A DNA stretch of 64,000 nucleotides from Chryseobacterium sp. MEBOG06 (GCF_021869765.1 NZ_CP084580.1:3596001-3660000); one strand, 5' to 3'. Positions 1 to 9,377 are shown, counted from the first letter of the stretch. Program-made: numbers and translations. Notes: generated by a model from the sequence alone, not told the origin.

Positions 1-114
1 GGGAATCCAAAAGCCTTCGAAGTCGAACTGATAAAAGATGATCACTTGTGGATCAGCAACATTGAAATCAAAACTATTAAACATAAAAATTATATTATCG
101 GATGGACACTGTAA
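1..114 (+). CDS. 3' end of an unidentified CDS (partial)
   Basis: Frame 1 is open from the first base to a TAA at 112-114 and gives the last 37 residues of a protein, ending IIGWTL. The gene begins outside the window. Its stop lies 13 bases inside the following acyl carrier protein gene, so the two are probably one operon and this is probably another lipid or polyketide biosynthesis enzyme. The fragment carries no motif I recognise, so no function is assigned. Confidence 0.6.
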   Translation, partial: GNPKAFEVELIKDDHLWISNIEIKTIKHKNYIIGWTL

Positions 115-401
115 ACGCAACATTAAAAATGAACCACGAAGAACTTTTTACTTTATTAAAAGGTTTTATTACTGAAGTGATAGGTGCTGAATTTGTAGAG
201 GAGATGGATATTACTCCGGAAAGTTCATTCACCAAAGATCTTGAAATGGACAGCATCGAGATTGTCTCGTTCTCTGAAAAGATCAAGGCGCATTTTGGCG
301 ATCAGATCGACTTTACAGGTTGGTTATCTTCTATGGATCTTGACCAGCTTATTAATCTTGACCTTAGTATGATCATCAATTATATCTACGAATGCCAATA
401 A
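102..401 (+). CDS. acyl carrier protein
   Basis: This 99-residue acidic protein has the size and four-helix pattern of an acyl carrier protein. The motif D50-S51-I-E contains the serine (S51) expected to receive the 4'-phosphopantetheine arm. It would carry a growing or finished acyl chain as a thioester in the cytoplasm. It overlaps the upstream gene by 13 bases and the downstream hydrolase by 10 bases, which indicates tight translational coupling. Because it sits beside glycosyltransferase and acyltransferase genes rather than fabF or fabD, it is more likely a dedicated carrier for a specialised lipid than the housekeeping AcpP. The family call is secure; the pathway role is inferred. Confidence 0.88.
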   Translation: MDTVNATLKMNHEELFTLLKGFITEVIGAEFVEEMDITPESSFTKDLEMDSIEIVSFSEKIKAHFGDQIDFTGWLSSMDLDQLINLDLSMIINYIYECQ

Positions 402-1174
402 TCACTGTCAATAACAGACAAGTTCATATACAGGAACTCAATAAAGGAGCCGAACAAACCGTGGTACTCATCCACGGTATGTTCAGTAACCTGTCCATTT
501 ATTATTTTAATATTGCCCCCATTCTGGCAAAACATTTCCATGTGGTGATGTACGATCTGAAAAGTCACGGGATGAGTGAACGTTTTTTGGATGGGTACGA
601 CCTTGATACTATGTCATCCGATCTGATAGGTTTAATGGATCACCTTCAACTGGAAAAAGTACATCTTACAGGCTATAGCTTCGGCGGTCTTATTGCTTTA
701 AAAACAGCATTGAAATATCCCGAACGTGTCAATCAACTGGTGGTGATGGAAGCTCCGGATCCGCAGGATGAAAAAGCAAGGAATATCATTGATGAATACA
801 GCAAGGAATTCCTTGAGCATTATGTAGCCAATTTTACAGATACTACCAAAGTCCAGATGGGCAAAAGACAAATGGAAAAGAACCATCGTATGTATGAGTT
901 TCTGTTTAATCAAACCAGCATCAAAGCAGATATGATCAGGGAAAAACATTTCCTTGGGGAAGCTGATTTCAACCAACTGAAAGCTTCTACTTTACTGCTT
1001 TACGGTGCGGATTCCAACTGCAGACCTACAGGAGAATGGCTGCAGTCTCAAATCGGCGAATCCGAACTTGAATTAATTTCCGGCGATCACAATATTCCCA
1101 TCCAGGAACCTCAGCTCATTGCAGAGACGATCGCTCAGTTTTTATCTAATATCTTAACGAAGAACCATGGCTAA
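392..1174 (+). CDS. alpha/beta hydrolase (possible thioesterase)
   Basis: This 260-residue protein has the alpha/beta hydrolase fold. An HG oxyanion-type motif lies near residue 28 (VLIHGMF), the nucleophile elbow is GYSFGG with S96, and the likely acid D207 (YGADS) and base H233 (SGDHN) complete a triad. It has no signal peptide. It overlaps the acyl carrier protein gene by 10 bases and the glycosyltransferase by 8 bases. In this setting it could release an acyl chain from the carrier protein, or transfer or cleave an ester. The exact substrate cannot be read from sequence; a generic esterase is the main alternative. Confidence 0.85.
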   Translation: MPIITVNNRQVHIQELNKGAEQTVVLIHGMFSNLSIYYFNIAPILAKHFHVVMYDLKSHGMSERFLDGYDLDTMSSDLIGLMDHLQLEKVHLTGYSFGGLIALKTALKYPERVNQLVVMEAPDPQDEKARNIIDEYSKEFLEHYVANFTDTTKVQMGKRQMEKNHRMYEFLFNQTSIKADMIREKHFLGEADFNQLKASTLLLYGADSNCRPTGEWLQSQIGESELELISGDHNIPIQEPQLIAETIAQFLSNILTKNHG

Positions 1175-3569
1175 ATTTGCATTTATAGTTCCACCCTTGA
1201 CAGGACATGTCAACCCTACCCTAAGCATCGGTGCTACGCTGTTGGAAAGAGGGCATGAAGTAGCATGGATCAGCCTTGACCCGACTTTAGAGGCGAAACT
1301 TCCCGAGGGCGGAAAATTATTACTGATCCAATACGATCAGACCGACGAAGAAAAGAAAGAAAGCGAACAGTATCTCGATATTATTTCCAAAAAAGTAGTG
1401 TATGGAATCGACAGTGTGAAGTTCCTTTACGAAGAAGTTCTTATTCCACTGAACAGACATTGCTATAATGGAATTGTTGCTTTATTAAAGATATATCAAC
1501 CTGATTTGATTATTGGTGACCATCAATTATTTGCCGCTCCGATAGCAGCAAAAGCATTAGGGATTCCTTGTGCGACTTCCGTTACCGCTCCGGCTGCCAT
1601 TAAAATCATGAATGAGCTGCCAAAAGTACACGAATGGGAAGTGAATCAAATCATCGACTTACAAAAGGAGCTTGGCTTCAGTGAAGAACGTTCTCTGGCC
1701 ACTTCAGATCTGTTGACGCTTGTTTTAACTTCAACCTATTTCTTTGGGGATATGGATGATCTTCCTTCTCAATATCAATTTACAGGGCCGGTTCTTACCG
1801 AACGTCGTATCTCATGTGAATTTGATTGGGACCGATTAAAAAGTGCTACTAATAAAAAGATTTTAGTAAGCATCGGAACTACTTTCGATCACGATCATAA
1901 AAAAGCATTCTTCCAAAAAGTAGTGGATGCTTTCAAAGACGAAGATTTAACGGTTGTCGTGGTTTCTGATCCGCAGCTTTTCGAGCAGTGGCCGGACAAC
2001 TTTATGGTGTATCAGCAGGTTCCGCAATTGGATCTGTTACCTCATCTTGATGGCGTAGTTTGCCATGGCGGTCACAATACCGTTTCCGAAACCTTATCCA
2101 ACGGAATTCCTTTGGTAGTCATTCCGATTGCGTATGACCAGTCGCACGTTGCAGGACGTGTGGTGCGTACAGAAGCGGGTGAACGACTGAACTTTAACAG
2201 ATTTAAAGCCCATCACCTGAGAGAAGCGGTACAACAAATTTTAAACAACCCGAGCTACCGTGAGGCCGCTCAAAAAGTAGGACAATCTTTTATGGAAGCA
2301 GGGGGAGCATCTACAGCAGCTAATTTATTGGAAACGGCGATTACTAAAGCCTCAAAACACGAAAAACCATCTAAATTTTTATTCGTTGTTCCACCATTTT
2401 TCGGACATGTGAGCCCTACTTTAAGTGTGGGAGCCAGTCTGATTGCCCGTGGCCACGAAGTAAAATGGTTCGGTATTACGCCTTTAGACAACAAGCATAT
2501 CCCTGAAGGAGGTTCTTATTTCTATCCGGAAGAAGATTTAATTCCGTATCAGGAAGAAATTGCCCGTATTTTAAAAAGACAAGATGACGGTCCGGCTTGT
2601 TCCGGTCCTGAAGTCATGAAACTGGCATTGGAAGAAACCTATGTTCCTTTCGCTAAAATGATGATGCCGGGATTAACGAGATTAACAGAAAGCTGGATGC
2701 CTGATGTAATTGTAAACGACTGTATCACTTTCGGAGGCGCGCTTTTCGCTCATAAACATCATATTCCTTGTGTAACCACAACACCTGTTCCACCGGATGT
2801 GATGGGAGATACTGAAAAAAGTGCCCCTAAAATCTGGGAATGGCAGCAAAATCTGATCAAAGACTTACAAAAAGAAGTAGGCATTCACGAGGAAGGAATT
2901 TACATCCATTCACATAAACTGAATATGGTATTTACGTCACAAGCCTTTGCCGGTTTTGACACTGTACCATCTCACATGAAATTTGTAGGCCCGGTAAAAG
3001 GCCGTCCGAACGATGCTCCATTTGACTGGGATAAATTAAATGCTTCTACCACTCCAAAGATCTTTGTATCATTGGGAACGCTGTTGGTAGACATCAGAAA
3101 AGCTTTCTTTGAAAAGATTATCGCAGCATTTAAAGATCAGCCGGTAACGGTGATTGCCGCTACTCCACCTGAAATTTTTGAAGAATGGCCGGAAAACTTT
3201 ATCGTGAACAGCTTCGTACCGCAATCCGCAGTCATGCAGCAAATGGATATGGTGATCTGCCACGGTGGTTTCAATACTGTGAATGATACCTTCCGTAATG
3301 GTTTACCAATGTTGATCACGCCTATCGCTTACGACCATTTTCATATTGCGAAACTGATCGAGCAGGCAGGTTGCGGAATCAGTATCCGATACAAAAGACT
3401 TCGTGTAGAGGCTCTTCGTGAAACTGTTTTTGAATTACTGGAAAACCCTAAATACAGAGCTGCAGCCCAAGATGTTCAAAATACCTTTAATCTTGCCGGA
3501 GGTAATGATAAAGCCGTAGAATTACTGGAAAACTTTGTAGAGGAACATTCCACATTAGCTTCAGTATAA
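1167..3569 (+). CDS. tandem two-domain GT1-type glycosyltransferase
   Basis: This 800-residue protein contains two full-length GT-B glycosyltransferases of the MGT/UGT type in one chain. The first covers about residues 1-395 and the second about 403-790. Each begins with a similar strand and a GHVxP loop with a candidate catalytic histidine, H14 and H414, exactly 400 residues apart. Each ends with a donor-binding motif, CHGGHNT at 299-305 and CHGGFNT at 698-704, followed by P(I/V)AYD. Family members normally have one domain of about 400 residues, so this is an internal duplication or fusion. Two successive sugar transfers to one lipid or polyketide aglycone is a reasonable inference. Both copies keep the key residues, so neither looks dead. 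No frameshift is visible between them. Confidence 0.9.
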   Translation: MAKFAFIVPPLTGHVNPTLSIGATLLERGHEVAWISLDPTLEAKLPEGGKLLLIQYDQTDEEKKESEQYLDIISKKVVYGIDSVKFLYEEVLIPLNRHCYNGIVALLKIYQPDLIIGDHQLFAAPIAAKALGIPCATSVTAPAAIKIMNELPKVHEWEVNQIIDLQKELGFSEERSLATSDLLTLVLTSTYFFGDMDDLPSQYQFTGPVLTERRISCEFDWDRLKSATNKKILVSIGTTFDHDHKKAFFQKVVDAFKDEDLTVVVVSDPQLFEQWPDNFMVYQQVPQLDLLPHLDGVVCHGGHNTVSETLSNGIPLVVIPIAYDQSHVAGRVVRTEAGERLNFNRFKAHHLREAVQQILNNPSYREAAQKVGQSFMEAGGASTAANLLETAITKASKHEKPSKFLFVVPPFFGHVSPTLSVGASLIARGHEVKWFGITPLDNKHIPEGGSYFYPEEDLIPYQEEIARILKRQDDGPACSGPEVMKLALEETYVPFAKMMMPGLTRLTESWMPDVIVNDCITFGGALFAHKHHIPCVTTTPVPPDVMGDTEKSAPKIWEWQQNLIKDLQKEVGIHEEGIYIHSHKLNMVFTSQAFAGFDTVPSHMKFVGPVKGRPNDAPFDWDKLNASTTPKIFVSLGTLLVDIRKAFFEKIIAAFKDQPVTVIAATPPEIFEEWPENFIVNSFVPQSAVMQQMDMVICHGGFNTVNDTFRNGLPMLITPIAYDHFHIAKLIEQAGCGISIRYKRLRVEALRETVFELLENPKYRAAAQDVQNTFNLAGGNDKAVELLENFVEEHSTLASV

Positions 3570-3673
3570 CAAATTTATAAATCTATCTATGAAATCGCCA
3601 TGATTTAAAGATTCAACATTGATGAAAACGACACGATTGCATATGACCTTATAAAAAAGATAGACATCTACAT

Positions 3674-4945
3674 ATGAAAAGAAGATTGTTATTTGGCGAA
3701 CGAATGTTACTGGGAGACGGAACAGAACCCTTCAATGCGGTGATCCCTTTCAGACTCAGAGGTACCTTTGCATTAAAGGATATCCAGCAGGCTTTGGCTA
3801 AGATCCAGAAAAAACATCCGTGGTTAAAAGCGTTGATCGCTCATGACGAGAAAAACATTCCCTGGTTTGATGTTCCTGAAAACCCGATCTCCATTCCGGT
3901 ACGCATTGTAGTCCGAAAAGGCGACGATCACTGGCAGGAAGAATCCAGAAGAGAATGGAATACCTTATTTGACCCTAAAAAATTACCCCTGATCCGGTTT
4001 GTCTGGCTTAAGGGGGAAAACGTTTCTGACATGCTGTTTTCGTTTCACCATTGTTTATGTGATGGTGGTTCTGCAATGGCCTTCCTGTATGAATTTTTAA
4101 AAGTATTGGATAATCCAAAAGCGGATATCGGGATAGAAAATCCTATTTTAGGCATTCAGGATGTAGTTCCGGCCCATATTTTAAACAACCGTAAGCAAAA
4201 ATTAAAAGCTAAATTCATCGGAAGATTAGCCGCTACAGCCATTAAGGTTATTCCTACCGGTAAAAAATCCATTGATAGAAAGGATGATTATCTGCTTCAC
4301 TGGAAAGTAAATGAAACGATAAGCCAACAACTGGTTTCCTATTGCAAATCCAATGGCGTGACGGTGAACACCTTCTTAAGTGCCGCTTTGCTTCAGGCTT
4401 TCAAAAAAATAAAAGGAACCGGAGCTTTCAATAAAGTGTCCTGCCCTGTAGACATCAGACGTTTTGCTACCCAGGTGAAGAACGATCATATTTTTGCTTT
4501 TGGGCTGATGATCGTAGTTTCTGCCAATGAAAAGCTGAGCTTTATAGAAAATTTACGTGCGATGCAGGCTTCTGTAGAACGTAAAACCTCTAAGCTTGAT
4601 CCTTATATTACCATGATGGTGATGGAATCCGGGCATGATGCTTTGAATAATTTCACCAAGCTTTTAAAGAACGGAAAATCCTCTAATGACTGTATGTTTT
4701 CCAATCTGGGACGCATTCAGATTCCTCATGAGTATAAAGAATTTTCGGTAGATACTATTTTCAGTCCGTCTGTGATTGGCCCATTGGGAAATACAACGAC
4801 ATTGGTAGTGTCTACCTACCGCGGGAAAATGGATTTTTCCTTTGTGGGAAGCGAAGGCTATTTACCTTATATTGATGCCATCGCCATCCGTGACGAGTTT
4901 ATGCAGATTATTAAAACCCAACTGGAATACATCGCTGTATCATGA
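3674..4945 (+). CDS. condensation-domain-like acyltransferase A
   Basis: This 423-residue protein has the chloramphenicol-acetyltransferase/condensation fold shown by the active-site motif HHCLCDG at 125-131, matching HHxxxDG. Its stand-alone form recalls PapA/WES-type acyltransferases and alcohol O-acyltransferases, which esterify hydroxyl groups with acyl chains. Later landmarks SNLGRI and a C-terminal beta-rich region also fit. It begins 104 bases after the tandem glycosyltransferase and overlaps its paralogue by four bases (ATGA). It probably acylates the sugar or alcohol of the glycolipid made by this operon. The exact acceptor is unknown. Confidence 0.8.
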   Translation: MKRRLLFGERMLLGDGTEPFNAVIPFRLRGTFALKDIQQALAKIQKKHPWLKALIAHDEKNIPWFDVPENPISIPVRIVVRKGDDHWQEESRREWNTLFDPKKLPLIRFVWLKGENVSDMLFSFHHCLCDGGSAMAFLYEFLKVLDNPKADIGIENPILGIQDVVPAHILNNRKQKLKAKFIGRLAATAIKVIPTGKKSIDRKDDYLLHWKVNETISQQLVSYCKSNGVTVNTFLSAALLQAFKKIKGTGAFNKVSCPVDIRRFATQVKNDHIFAFGLMIVVSANEKLSFIENLRAMQASVERKTSKLDPYITMMVMESGHDALNNFTKLLKNGKSSNDCMFSNLGRIQIPHEYKEFSVDTIFSPSVIGPLGNTTTLVVSTYRGKMDFSFVGSEGYLPYIDAIAIRDEFMQIIKTQLEYIAVS

Positions 4946-6192
4946 TCAAAAGAAAACTAATGATGGTGGAAAGGATCATGTATGTAGATCCCGAAACCCC
5001 CGTAAACTGTATATTTGCAGCCAAAATAAAAGGAGAACTTCCGGAGCAGAATTTTAAAACTGCTCTGGAAAAAATCCAGCAAAAACACGCGTTGCTAAGA
5101 GTGGTTATCGACTCTAAAAGTGAGAAATATCCCTTTTTTATAGAAGAAAAAGAGATCGCTCCTATCCCACTCCGCATCGTAGAAAGAAAAACAGACCAGG
5201 ATTGGCTGACAGAGTCTCAAAAAGAATGGAAAATCTTATTTGAGGAAGAAAAAACACCACTAGCCCGTGTAGTGTGGGTAAGAGGACAGGATTTTTCTGA
5301 AGTCTTTTGGGCCATTCCACATTGTATTTCAGACGGAACTACCGGAGTTACCTTAATGCAGGAGCTGCTTCAGCTTTTGGATAATCCAGATCTGGAGTTA
5401 GAACCTTACGAAGCGTTCACCTCCGTAGATGAATTTCTCCCTTCCAACTTTAATGTAAAAACGAAGAAATTCAAGGCAAATCTTTATCTGATGTTTGCTA
5501 AATTCTTCTTCCTTTTGCAACCAAAAAGTAAAAAGAAAAATCTGGGAAACAATTATGTTCTTCACCAAAAACTGGATGCGGAAACCACTTCTCAAATTAC
5601 GGAGCGATGCAAAGCCAACGGTATTTCCGTACATGCTTTGCTTTGTTCTGCGTTCATGCAGGCCTTTCAGGAAGTAAAAGGGAAAGAAGCCAAAGGTAAG
5701 GTGATCAGTCCCGTAGATGTGCGTCATTTTATTCCGGAGATCAAAGAAGATCATTTATTTGCCTTTGCTCCAACGGTAGATCTTGCTCTTAAAAAAGGAA
5801 GTTCTGATCTCTTGAACAATGCCCGACATATCAAAGAAGACCTTGTCCAGAAAATTGGTAAGATGGAAGCCCGTGAACTCCTGTGGATGGGTGAACAGAT
5901 GCACCCGATTGTAGACCGTATGATCTCCATGCTTAAATCCAGCAATGGCGGCCATGATGTAACCCTATCCAATATGGGAAGAATCAACATCCCGAGTGAG
6001 TATAAAAACTTCAGCATTGAAACCATCTTCAGTCCAACCGTAGCATTTCCCTGGTTGAACTCAAACACTTTGGTGACGAGTACCTACAACCGTCAGATGG
6101 ATTTTATATTTTTGTCCAATGAAGACTTCCTGCCAAAAGCAGAAGCCGCTAAAATAAAAGAGAAAGCCATAGCGCTCATGACCACCTCATGA
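4942..6192 (+). CDS. condensation-domain-like acyltransferase B
   Basis: This 416-residue paralogue of the preceding protein shares its start (KRKLMMVER versus KRRLLFGER), the central motif and the SNMGRI landmark near the C terminus. Its active-site motif is PHCISDG at 126-132. The first histidine of HHxxxDG is replaced by proline, while the second, catalytic histidine (H127) and the aspartate (D131) are kept, so activity is still possible. It overlaps the upstream and downstream genes by four bases each (ATGA). The pair suggests two acylations, or a heterodimer with one changed partner. This is an inference from arrangement. Confidence 0.8.
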   Translation: MIKRKLMMVERIMYVDPETPVNCIFAAKIKGELPEQNFKTALEKIQQKHALLRVVIDSKSEKYPFFIEEKEIAPIPLRIVERKTDQDWLTESQKEWKILFEEEKTPLARVVWVRGQDFSEVFWAIPHCISDGTTGVTLMQELLQLLDNPDLELEPYEAFTSVDEFLPSNFNVKTKKFKANLYLMFAKFFFLLQPKSKKKNLGNNYVLHQKLDAETTSQITERCKANGISVHALLCSAFMQAFQEVKGKEAKGKVISPVDVRHFIPEIKEDHLFAFAPTVDLALKKGSSDLLNNARHIKEDLVQKIGKMEARELLWMGEQMHPIVDRMISMLKSSNGGHDVTLSNMGRINIPSEYKNFSIETIFSPTVAFPWLNSNTLVTSTYNRQMDFIFLSNEDFLPKAEAAKIKEKAIALMTTS

Positions 6193-6725
6193 AATTGAAA
6201 TTTAAGCCGAAGCCGCCTAAAAAGCTCAAAAAAACTACCCTTAAACGCTTTCTTATCAAGCGTACGATTTACTATGTCCTTCCCAATGTATTTTTCAATT
6301 TCATCATTGCCTATGCCAGCTTCAAAGAATTAGGCTACACCCATTTTTTCTCCGGTGAACAGAATCTAGCCCGCCTTACCTTACCCATGGCCCTGTTTCT
6401 CCCCGTTGTCCTCACCATAGACATCCTCAAAAGAGTAACGGATGCCGCCGGACAAGGCGCCATTGAGTTTACCGTAGATGAAGCGTTGAACATAAAAAAG
6501 TTAATGACCAAGCTGAGTATTCTGCATGGGATCATAACCTGTTCTCTGGTGCTGTCCATGCTTTTTTTAGGACAGTATAATTTTTCTAAGGATTATAAAC
6601 TGAATGCTACGGCCATGGCAGTGGTGGTAGGAATTCTGGCAGGTATTTTATCTGTGGTATTTGTGTATTTGCCGGTGTGGAGGTTGAGGAGGTGGATGTG
6701 TAAAATCAAGATAAAAAACTTATAA
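6189..6725 (+). CDS. membrane protein, unknown function
   Basis: This 178-residue protein starts with a strongly basic stretch rich in lysine and proline and then shows about four hydrophobic segments (roughly residues 28-45, 60-80, 108-128 and 140-165). It is an inner-membrane protein with a positively charged cytoplasmic N terminus. Its start overlaps the stop of acyltransferase B by four bases, and a hairpin terminator follows 80 bases downstream, so it is the last gene of the lipid operon. It might help the product cross or settle in the membrane, but I do not recognise a family. Confidence 0.75.
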   Translation: MKLKFKPKPPKKLKKTTLKRFLIKRTIYYVLPNVFFNFIIAYASFKELGYTHFFSGEQNLARLTLPMALFLPVVLTIDILKRVTDAAGQGAIEFTVDEALNIKKLMTKLSILHGIITCSLVLSMLFLGQYNFSKDYKLNATAMAVVVGILAGILSVVFVYLPVWRLRRWMCKIKIKNL

Positions 6726-6806
6726 TAAGACTTGTATTTCCTATAAATTCAAAATTATCTTAATAACTTAGAGTTGTATTTCTAATTAGTAAAATAATTA
6801 TAATTA

Positions 6807-6836
6807 AAAAAGACTTGTATAATTACAAGTCTTTTT
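6807..6836. terminator. bidirectional hairpin terminator after lipid operon
   Basis: Two perfect 13-base arms (6807-6819 and 6824-6836) are separated by a 4-base loop. The arms start with A5 and end with T5, so the hairpin has a U tract in either direction. It separates the lipid operon from the defence island. Confidence 0.85.
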
Positions 6837-7004
6837 ATCTTTACACAAAATATATTTCTACACATCATAATTCAATAAAAATTTAAAGACACTTCACATA
6901 CAAATAGGCTATTAGATGAAAATCAATACATTAACAAATAAAATTTTCAGATATTATAGTAATCAAGCTCTTTATATTTCTAAAATAACTAGCTTTAGAT
7001 TGTG

Positions 7005-9377
7005 ATGAGAAATAATATGTTAATTTCAAAAAATATTATGTTACAACTCCAAATAAACGGTAATAAAATTTTTGCTCCTTTAAAAAACAAAGAGCTTATT
7101 AAAACTCCAGAAGAAGAAATTAGACAAAAATATATTATAAAACTTGTCAATTCTTACGGATATTCGCTAGATCAGATGGATCAAGAAGTTAAACTAACAA
7201 GTTCAAAAAGAGGTACTGGTAGAGCTAGTGCTGATATAGTTGTATGGCGCAGTAAAGAGGACAAGAAAAAAGGAAAGAACCCAATAATTGTCATAGAATG
7301 TAAGGCAGAATATATAGATATTAAGAGTGAGGATTACTATCAAGGGCAAAACTATGCTCGTTTTGCAAATTCACCATTCTTTGTGACAACTAATGAGAAG
7401 GAGACAAAAGTTTTCAAAGTCAATTTGGATGTAACTCCCAAAACTTTAAGTGATGAAATTTTAGATATACCTAATGCTAAAGAAGCAAATAATGATGATA
7501 AAATAAAAAAATTATTGGCGCAAACTAAGGCATTTGAACGTGATGAATTCTCTAAACTTTTATTCCAATGTCATAATGTAATCCGTAATAATGATAAATT
7601 ATCACCTGAAGCTGCCTTTGATGAGATTAGTAAAATTCTCTTTATGAAGATAAGGTACGAAAGAAATCCTGATGAGGAAAATATTTTCACCTTAAAACAA
7701 TTTGAAAAGCAAGAAGCTAATTACGAGAAAAATATTCGACCAGTTAATATTAAAAGAAACGGACCTAAAGATGATATTCCATATATGGATTATTGGTTTG
7801 AATTAACAAAGGATGAATTTGAAGAAGATGAATTATTTGATAGAAATGAAAAAATAAAAATAAAAGAGGCTTCTTTTAAAGATATAGTGCGGAAACTTCA
7901 AAAATATAATCTATCCACAACCAACGATGACGTAAAAGGTATTGCATTTGAAGAGTTCTTAGGAGGTACATTTAGAGGAGAATTAGGGCAATTTTTTACA
8001 CCTAGAACTATTGTAGACTTTATGGTAGATGTATTAGATCCTCAGGAGGACGAAGTTATGTGTGATCCTTGTTGTGGTTCTGGTGGATTCTTAATTAAAG
8101 CTTTTGAATATGTTAGAGATAAAATAGAGCAAGATATTAAAGCTGAAAAAGATAAAGTTAACCTTGCTTTTGATGAATCGTCTATAGGGAAGTCGGAAAT
8201 TGAACTTGAAAAATTAAAAGAAGTTTCCAATACCATAATTCAAAAACTAGGTTATGAGACTCAAATTAGAAAAAGTAGTGAACAAGAAATAGCTAAGGAA
8301 AAAAGCAAGTTTATTTCCAGACTTGAAAAGCTTTCGGCTTCTTGTGTTTTTGGTACAGATGCCAATCCAAGAATGGCCAGAACAGCCAAAATGAATATGA
8401 TTATGCACGGTGATGGACATGGAGGAGTTCATCATAGAGATGGACTTTTAAACATTAATGGTATTTTTGAAAATAGATTTGATGTAATATTAACTAATCC
8501 TCCTTTTGGTGCAAGAGTAGAAAAATCATTGTTGATAACTAAAGCCGACCAGATAACTGATGAAAATCGAATAGCTAAATATAAAAAGATGTATGGAGCA
8601 AAGGTTTATGACAAGGCAATGGAACAACTCCTTTTTGATGAAGAAACCACCAAAGGAAAGCCTGTATTAGACACCTTATATATTGGAAAAGAAGGGTTAA
8701 GTGGGCTAACAGAAGTTTTGTTCATTGAAAGATGTATAAATCTACTTAAACCAGGAGGCCGATTGGGTATTGTTTTACCTGAAGGTGTATTGAATACACA
8801 GAATTTAGCAAAAGTTAGACAGTATTTTGAAAGTGTTGCCAAATTGATTCTTATTGTTTCCATTCCACAGGATGTATTTATGAAAAGTGGGGCTACTGTA
8901 AAGTCAAGTCTTCTATTTATGAAAAAATTTACACAAAATGAAACCGATCTATGGAAACAATATGAGGATGAAGCTATAACGGTAGTATCTGCAAAATATG
9001 AAGAAGAATTAAAAGATATAGAACACCAATTAACTTTAAGAGGAAAGAATGCAGCCTCAACGATTGTAAAAAAAGAACTGAGAGCAAGAAAGAAAAAAAT
9101 CACAGAGGATATCGAAATAGAAGTTAGACAGATTGTAAAGGAAAAATTCGATTATGAAATTCCTATTGCTACCGTTGAAAAAGCAGGAATAAGCAGCACT
9201 GGGACATCCATAGACAATGAATTAGAAGATGTTATTTTACCTCAATATGTACCATATCGTAAACAAAACGAATTATGGAAAGAATTAAAACCTATATTCA
9301 AATATAAATGGGATACCAAAACAGGTAGAACAGAGAGGAAAAAAAATAATCTTGAACCAATTTTAATGGAATGGTAA
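7005..9377 (+). CDS. fused PD-ExK nuclease / N6-adenine methyltransferase (BcgI-like RM subunit)
   Basis: This protein of about 790 residues joins a restriction nuclease and an adenine methyltransferase. The N-terminal region resembles the HSDR_N nuclease domain with D77 and E98-C-K100 as the PD-(D/E)xK core. A helical part follows, then the type I HsdM-like domain with the SAM-binding motif D354-PCCGSGG and the catalytic N498-PPF. An internal lysine/glutamate-rich insertion lies near residues 370-430. A separate specificity gene follows, as in BcgI-type type IIB/IIG systems, so no HsdR is needed. Codon 7002 is GTG and ATG 7005 is preferred; ATGs at 7017 and 7038 are also possible. The coding DNA is visibly more AT-rich than the genes before 6700, which suggests horizontal acquisition. 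Confidence 0.88.
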   Translation: MRNNMLISKNIMLQLQINGNKIFAPLKNKELIKTPEEEIRQKYIIKLVNSYGYSLDQMDQEVKLTSSKRGTGRASADIVVWRSKEDKKKGKNPIIVIECKAEYIDIKSEDYYQGQNYARFANSPFFVTTNEKETKVFKVNLDVTPKTLSDEILDIPNAKEANNDDKIKKLLAQTKAFERDEFSKLLFQCHNVIRNNDKLSPEAAFDEISKILFMKIRYERNPDEENIFTLKQFEKQEANYEKNIRPVNIKRNGPKDDIPYMDYWFELTKDEFEEDELFDRNEKIKIKEASFKDIVRKLQKYNLSTTNDDVKGIAFEEFLGGTFRGELGQFFTPRTIVDFMVDVLDPQEDEVMCDPCCGSGGFLIKAFEYVRDKIEQDIKAEKDKVNLAFDESSIGKSEIELEKLKEVSNTIIQKLGYETQIRKSSEQEIAKEKSKFISRLEKLSASCVFGTDANPRMARTAKMNMIMHGDGHGGVHHRDGLLNINGIFENRFDVILTNPPFGARVEKSLLITKADQITDENRIAKYKKMYGAKVYDKAMEQLLFDEETTKGKPVLDTLYIGKEGLSGLTEVLFIERCINLLKPGGRLGIVLPEGVLNTQNLAKVRQYFESVAKLILIVSIPQDVFMKSGATVKSSLLFMKKFTQNETDLWKQYEDEAITVVSAKYEEELKDIEHQLTLRGKNAASTIVKKELRARKKKITEDIEIEVRQIVKEKFDYEIPIATVEKAGISSTGTSIDNELEDVILPQYVPYRKQNELWKELKPIFKYKWDTKTGRTERKKNNLEPILMEW

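Noticed and set aside
8606..9103. A 165-codon minus-strand open frame inside the methyltransferase gene
   Set aside because: It is the antisense shadow of a well-supported gene with clear motifs, and its peptide shows no domain.
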